NCBI GenBank assembly: GCA_012837465.1
Contig: DURG01000169.1
Location: 1 to 32,077 of the forward strand
DNA from: Propionibacterium sp.
GTDB taxonomy: Bacteria > Actinomycetota > Actinomycetes > Propionibacteriales > Propionibacteriaceae
Length of the DNA: 32,077 nucleotides
Direction: 5' to 3'
The notes under the pieces are model-generated. The model was not told the DNA's origin. It was given only the letters and a program-made list of their open reading frames with translations, and did not search any database. A program made the position numbers and the translations under genes. Below are positions 30,936 through 32,077 of the stretch, piece after piece (position 1 is the stretch's first letter; each line of letters starts with the position of its first letter).

Positions 30936-32077
30936 TCAGCCCTGGGCTGCGACCTGAGCCTCGAGCTGCTCCAGGAGGGCCTGGGGCTCTTCGGTGCCGA
31001 TCTTGAAGGCGTTCTGCTGCAGAGCGGTCTGCAGGGCATCCCACTGCGGGTTCGCCACGGGGGCGAAGCGCACGACCGACAGGGCGTCGAGGAAGGCAAC
31101 CTGGTTGCCCTCAGCCGAACCCTTGGCGGAGTCGATCACCGAGGTGGTGACGGGGAGGAGGCCGGTGCCCTCGTACCAAGGCGTGTACAGCTCGTCCTGG
31201 TAGAAGTAGTCGAGGTAGGCAGCGGTCGCGGCCTTGCGGTCCTCGTCCTGGTTGTTGAAGGCGACGATGAAGTCGGTCACGCCGATGGCAACGCCTTCGC
31301 CGTCCTTCGAGGGAACCGGGGCGAGCGCCACGTTGACGCCACGCGCCTCGGCATCGCCGACGACCTGGCCGTGACCGATCGCCATGGCGAGCTGGCCGTT
31401 GGCGAGGAGGTCGGTGGTGTCCTGACGGTTGTCCTCGAGGTTCGGCTGGGTCCAGCCGTTGTCGTACATCTTCTTCATCTGCGCGAAGCCCTCGAGGGCG
31501 ACGTCGGAGTTGACGGAGAGGTTCTCGCCATCAGCCCAGTCGCCGCCGGCGCCCCACACCCAGAGCGAGGCCTCGATCTGAGCCTCTTCGGCGCCGAGCG
31601 GCATGCCATAGGCGTAGACGTCACCGTCGAGGTCGACGATGGCCTGGGAGGCGGCCTCGAGGTCGGCCCAGCTCTTCGGGGGCTCGGCGATGCCGGCCTG
31701 CTCGAAGAGGTCGGTGTTGTAGACGAGCATGCGGGCCGAAGCGATGTCCGGGGCAGCCCACTGGGTGCCGTCGGGGCCGGCGCCGTTCTCCATGAGGGTG
31801 GCGTCGAGGTTGGCGAGGGTCTCCTCGCTCAGCAGTTCATCGATCGGGTACAGGAGGTCAGCCTCGGCGAGCGACGCGAACGCGTTGTCGTTGAGGATGT
31901 CGGGCAGGTCGCCGGCCTGGATCCGCGACTGGACGGTCTGCGCGAAGTTCTCCCAGCCGTCGATCTGCAGGTTGACGGTGACGTTGGGGTACTCCTCGTT
32001 GAAGGCCGCGGTGATGCGGTCCCAGTCGGCCTGCGACGTGTCGCCGTAGGACGGGGCGAGGATGTTGATCTCGGTGG
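30936..32077 (-). CDS. Sugar ABC transporter solute-binding protein (N-terminus beyond window)
   Basis: About 380 residues are visible; the signal peptide and start lie past the right edge. The visible part begins TEINILAPSYGDTSQADWDRITAAFNEEYPNVTVNL and continues with SRIQAGDLPDILNDNAFASLAEADLLYPIDELL, WAAPDIASARMLVYNTDLFEQAGIAEPPKSWADLEAA and GTGLLPVTTSVID. These are the standard blocks of the family 1 extracellular solute-binding proteins (MalE/UgpB-like, CUT1). It should be a lipoprotein that captures a sugar or oligosaccharide and delivers it to the two permeases encoded downstream. The ligand cannot be assigned from these motifs. Confidence 0.92.
   Translation of the reverse strand, partial: TEINILAPSYGDTSQADWDRITAAFNEEYPNVTVNLQIDGWENFAQTVQSRIQAGDLPDILNDNAFASLAEADLLYPIDELLSEETLANLDATLMENGAGPDGTQWAAPDIASARMLVYNTDLFEQAGIAEPPKSWADLEAASQAIVDLDGDVYAYGMPLGAEEAQIEASLWVWGAGGDWADGENLSVNSDVALEGFAQMKKMYDNGWTQPNLEDNRQDTTDLLANGQLAMAIGHGQVVGDAEARGVNVALAPVPSKDGEGVAIGVTDFIVAFNNQDEDRKAATAAYLDYFYQDELYTPWYEGTGLLPVTTSVIDSAKGSAEGNQVAFLDALSVVRFAPVANPQWDALQTALQQNAFKIGTEEPQALLEQLEAQVAAQG

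Overview
This window looks like core chromosome of a high-GC Gram-positive bacterium (Actinomycetota). Codons are strongly GC-biased at the third position, which produces long antisense shadow frames. Several starts are GTG, some messages appear leaderless, and the gene content is typical of the group: hexameric citrate synthase, long LeuA, DUF3516-type helicase, and znu genes with Zur. The intergenic hairpin repeats resemble those I associate with Propionibacteriaceae and relatives. That family-level guess is an inference.

Layout. (1) 1-575: the N-terminal part of a tyrosine integrase reads off the left edge, next to a tRNA-Leu(CAG). Between them lie clustered 9-bp repeats, which looks like the end of an integrated element. 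(2) 640-3410, minus strand: an aldo/keto reductase, a GT4 glycosyltransferase, and a TVP38/DedA-like membrane protein coupled to the glycosyltransferase. (3) 3515-3736: a repeat-filled gap. (4) 3737-6424, minus: a HAD phosphatase and a cytoplasmic GH3 N-acetylglucosaminidase. (5) 6801-10804, minus: a dGTPase-like HD protein, citrate synthase, a tRNA-dihydrouridine synthase and a small monooxygenase-fold protein. (6) 10861-13918, plus: a zinc-uptake operon (substrate-binding lipoprotein, ATPase, permease with a His-rich tail, Zur). It starts from an apparently leaderless promoter overlapped by a Zur-box-like palindrome. (7) 13915-20868: a LacI-type repressor diverges from a plus-strand operon encoding a tandem double-HAD protein and a complete ECF importer (S component, fused double ATPase, T component). 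A Cof-type HAD phosphatase converges on the operon's end. (8) 20904-23556: recO and uppS diverge from a 31-bp gap; a 45-bp-period repeat array and a double-hotdog acyl-CoA thioesterase follow. (9) 23598-28834, minus: a Ski2-like DUF3516 helicase, a metallophosphoesterase and leuA. (10) 28842-32077, minus: the leuA leader, then two sugar-ABC permeases and most of their solute-binding protein, which is cut by the right edge.

The most informative signals are regulatory or unusual. The leuA 5' leader encodes a 17-residue, apparently leaderless peptide with three consecutive Leu codons. Two mutually exclusive RNA stems follow, and one of them hides the leuA Shine-Dalgarno. The ECF locus combines a LacI repressor, twin CG-centred operators, a duplicated HAD enzyme and an enlarged S component. 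That combination does not match the usual vitamin-ECF pattern and is the best candidate here for an undescribed uptake and dephosphorylation system. The remaining genes are ordinary housekeeping or metabolic genes.
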